A stretch of 64,000 nucleotides of DNA from Limnephilus marmoratus (lineage: Eukaryota; Arthropoda; Insecta; Trichoptera; Limnephilidae): positions 20,026,627-20,090,626 of the forward strand of contig OU862922.1 of the NCBI GenBank assembly GCA_917880885.1. Direction: 5' to 3'. The notes under the pieces are model-generated. The model was not told the origin of the DNA. It saw nothing but the letters and a program-made list of their open reading frames with translations, and ran no database searches. The position numbers were made by a program, and so were the translations under genes. Shown piece after piece: positions 62,261-64,000 of this stretch. Position 1 is the stretch's first letter; each line of letters opens with the position of its first letter.

Positions 62261-63512
62261 TTCTATCTTCTATCTTCTATCTTCTATCTTCTATCTTCTA
62301 TCTTCTATCTTCTATCTTCTATCTTCTATCTTCTATCTTCTATCTTCTATCTTCTATCTTCTATCTTCTATCTTCTATCTTCTATCTTCTATCTTCTATC
62401 TTCTATCGTCTATCTTCTATCTTCTATCTTCTATCTTCTATCTTCTATCTTCTATCTTCTATCTTCTATCTTCTATCTTCTATCTTCTATCTTCTATCTT
62501 CTATCTTCTATCTTCTATCTTCTATCTTCTATCTTCTATCTTCTATCTTCTATCTTCTATCTTCTATCTTCTATCTTCTATCTTCTATCTTCTATCTTCT
62601 ATCTTCTATCTTCTATCTTCTATCTTCTATCTTCTATCTTCTATCTTCTATCTTCTATCTTCTATCTTCTATCTTCTATCTTCTATCTTCTATCTTCTAT
62701 CTTCTATCTTCTATCTTCTATCTTCTATCTTCTATCTTCTATCTTCTATCTTCTATCTTCTATCTTCTATCTTCTATCTTCTATCTTCTATCTTCTATCT
62801 TCTATCTTCTATCTTCTATCTTCTATCTTCTATCTTCTATCTTCTATCTTCTATCTTCTATCTTCTATCTTCTATCTTCTATCTTCTATCTTCTATCTTC
62901 TATCTTCTATCTTCTATCTTCTATCTTCTATCTTCTATCTTCTATCTTCTATCTTCTATCTTCTATCTTCTATCTTCTATCTTCTATCTTCTATCTTCTA
63001 TCTTCTATCTTCTATCTTCTATCTTCTATCTTCTATCTTCTATCTTCTATCTTCTATCTTCTATCTTCTATCTTCTATCTTCTATCTTCTATCTTCTATC
63101 TTCTATCTTCTATCTTCTATCTTCTATCTTCTATCTTCTATCTTCTATCTTCTATCTTCTATCTTCTATCTTCTATCTTCTATCTTCTATCTTCTATCTT
63201 CTATCTTCTATCTTCTATCTTCTATCTTCTATCTTCTATCTTCTATCTTCTATCTTCTATCTTCTATCTTCTATCTTCTATCTTCTATCTTCTATCTTCT
63301 ATCTTCTATCTTCTATCTTCTATCTTCTATCTTCTATCTTCTATCTTCTATCTTCTATCTTCTATCTTCTATCTTCTATCTTCTATCTTCTATCTTCTAT
63401 CTTCTATCTTCTATCTTCTATCTTCTATCTTCTATCTTCTATCTTCTATCTTCTATCTTCTATCTTCTATCTTCTATCTTCTATCTTCTATCTTCTATCT
63501 TCTATCTTCTAT
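62261..63512. repeat. (TTCTATC)n heptamer array, about 179 units
   Basis: 1.25 kb of TTCTATC. One substitution was noticed (a G at 62408); otherwise the units look identical. Since 7 is not a multiple of 3 and no frame contains a stop, the plus strand is open in all three frames as a 7-residue repeat; this is not a gene. The reverse strand has stops. The true length may differ, as such arrays are easily mis-assembled. Confidence 0.97.
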
Positions 63513-63519
63513 TCAAGGT

Positions 63520-63905
63520 TTGTATAAGACTACTGGTGGGCTCTGGCATTACGAAATTTATATAATTATAATGCAATAGGTGGCACGTGAGCTGTTTGAA
63601 AACCGAATGTATGGAATGTGGGAGGGGAAAGGGGGGAGGGCGGGGGGTAACTCGGGTAGGGGGTTCGTGGTAGGGGGAGGGTAACCTAGGAGGGAGGAGG
63701 GGAGCTCGGGAGGGAAGTTCGCGGGACGGGGGAAGGGAAGGAGTGGAGTGGGGAGAGGGAAGATGAAGGAGGCGGATTGGGAACGCGGGAGAGAAAGTGG
63801 ATGCGGAAGGGGAACGGGACGAATGGGAAAGGACACGCAGGGAGAAACAATTTATTTAATAAATGGCATAGCAACGCATGCCGGGAACCAGCTATTATAT
63901 AATAA
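63520..63905 (+). repeat. Dispersed repeat family D, plus-strand copy
   Basis: Begins right after the heptamer array with AGACTACTGGTGGGCTCTGGC, runs through a GGGAGG-rich tract and ends GCATAGCAACGCATGCCGGGAA..AGCTATTATATAATAAAAT. The microsatellite-like position of family D at 40.2 kb is here occupied by the heptamer array. Confidence 0.7.
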
Positions 63906-64000
63906 AATATTAACATTAAAACAATATTTCAAGAGTTTCATCCCAAAACCCATCAAAATTCATAAAACGAAGTGTAAAAGTCAACATTTTCAAACAAAAC

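Noticed and set aside
62079..63527. 482-codon open frame with a 7-residue repeat
   Set aside because: It is the (TTCTATC)n array, which has no stop in any plus-strand frame; not a protein gene.

Overview
This is nuclear DNA of an insect or close arthropod relative. It is AT-rich, has long introns with GT-AG junctions, and is crowded with transposable elements of families common in insects (R1-clade, RTE-like and Jockey/CR1-like LINEs, Tc1/mariner, PIF/Harbinger and hAT derivatives, tRNA-derived SINEs). No order can be fixed from sequence alone; short TTAGG-like runs fit an insect. There are no prokaryotic features such as operons or CRISPR.

Two host genes are supported. (1) A KCNQ-type (Kv7) voltage-gated potassium channel on the minus strand, seen as eight in-phase coding exons: 35405-35230 (S3-S4), 33813-33562 (S5, pore, TTIGYGD filter), 31798-31730 (end of S6), 31028-30882 (IQ/calmodulin site), 21205-21028 and 19099-18964 (cytoplasmic linker), 18490-18334 and 16771-16649 (distal calmodulin-binding helix and beyond). 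The exons for the N-terminus to S3 and for the last part of the tail were not found. (2) A short-chain dehydrogenase of the retinol dehydrogenase RDH11-14 type on the plus strand, with four in-phase exons between 53585 and 57676; its last exon was not found.

Layout. 1-9.9 kb: no gene seen, with MITEs, transposase remnants and a deleted Harbinger element. 9.9-16.0 kb: a repeat nest with a ~126-bp repeat array, dispersed repeats, LINE 3' ends, and an RTE-like LINE on the minus strand split by a plus-strand LINE. 16.6-35.4 kb: KCNQ, whose introns carry a splice-site-derived minisatellite, a solo LTR, other minisatellites, a young palindrome, two LINE tails with 13-bp target-site duplications, and DNA-transposon derivatives. 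35.4-46.8 kb: no gene found, with several repeats and hairpins. 46.85-52.7 kb: an apparently intact R1-clade LINE with two ORFs. 53.6-57.7 kb: the dehydrogenase. 58-64 kb: a degraded mariner-type element, a SINE, dispersed repeats and a 1.25-kb (TTCTATC)n array.

The most unusual structures are the minisatellite that multiplies the 3' splice site of a KCNQ exon, the 98/99-identical palindrome whose arms carry a hammerhead-ribozyme-like core, and the very pure heptamer array.
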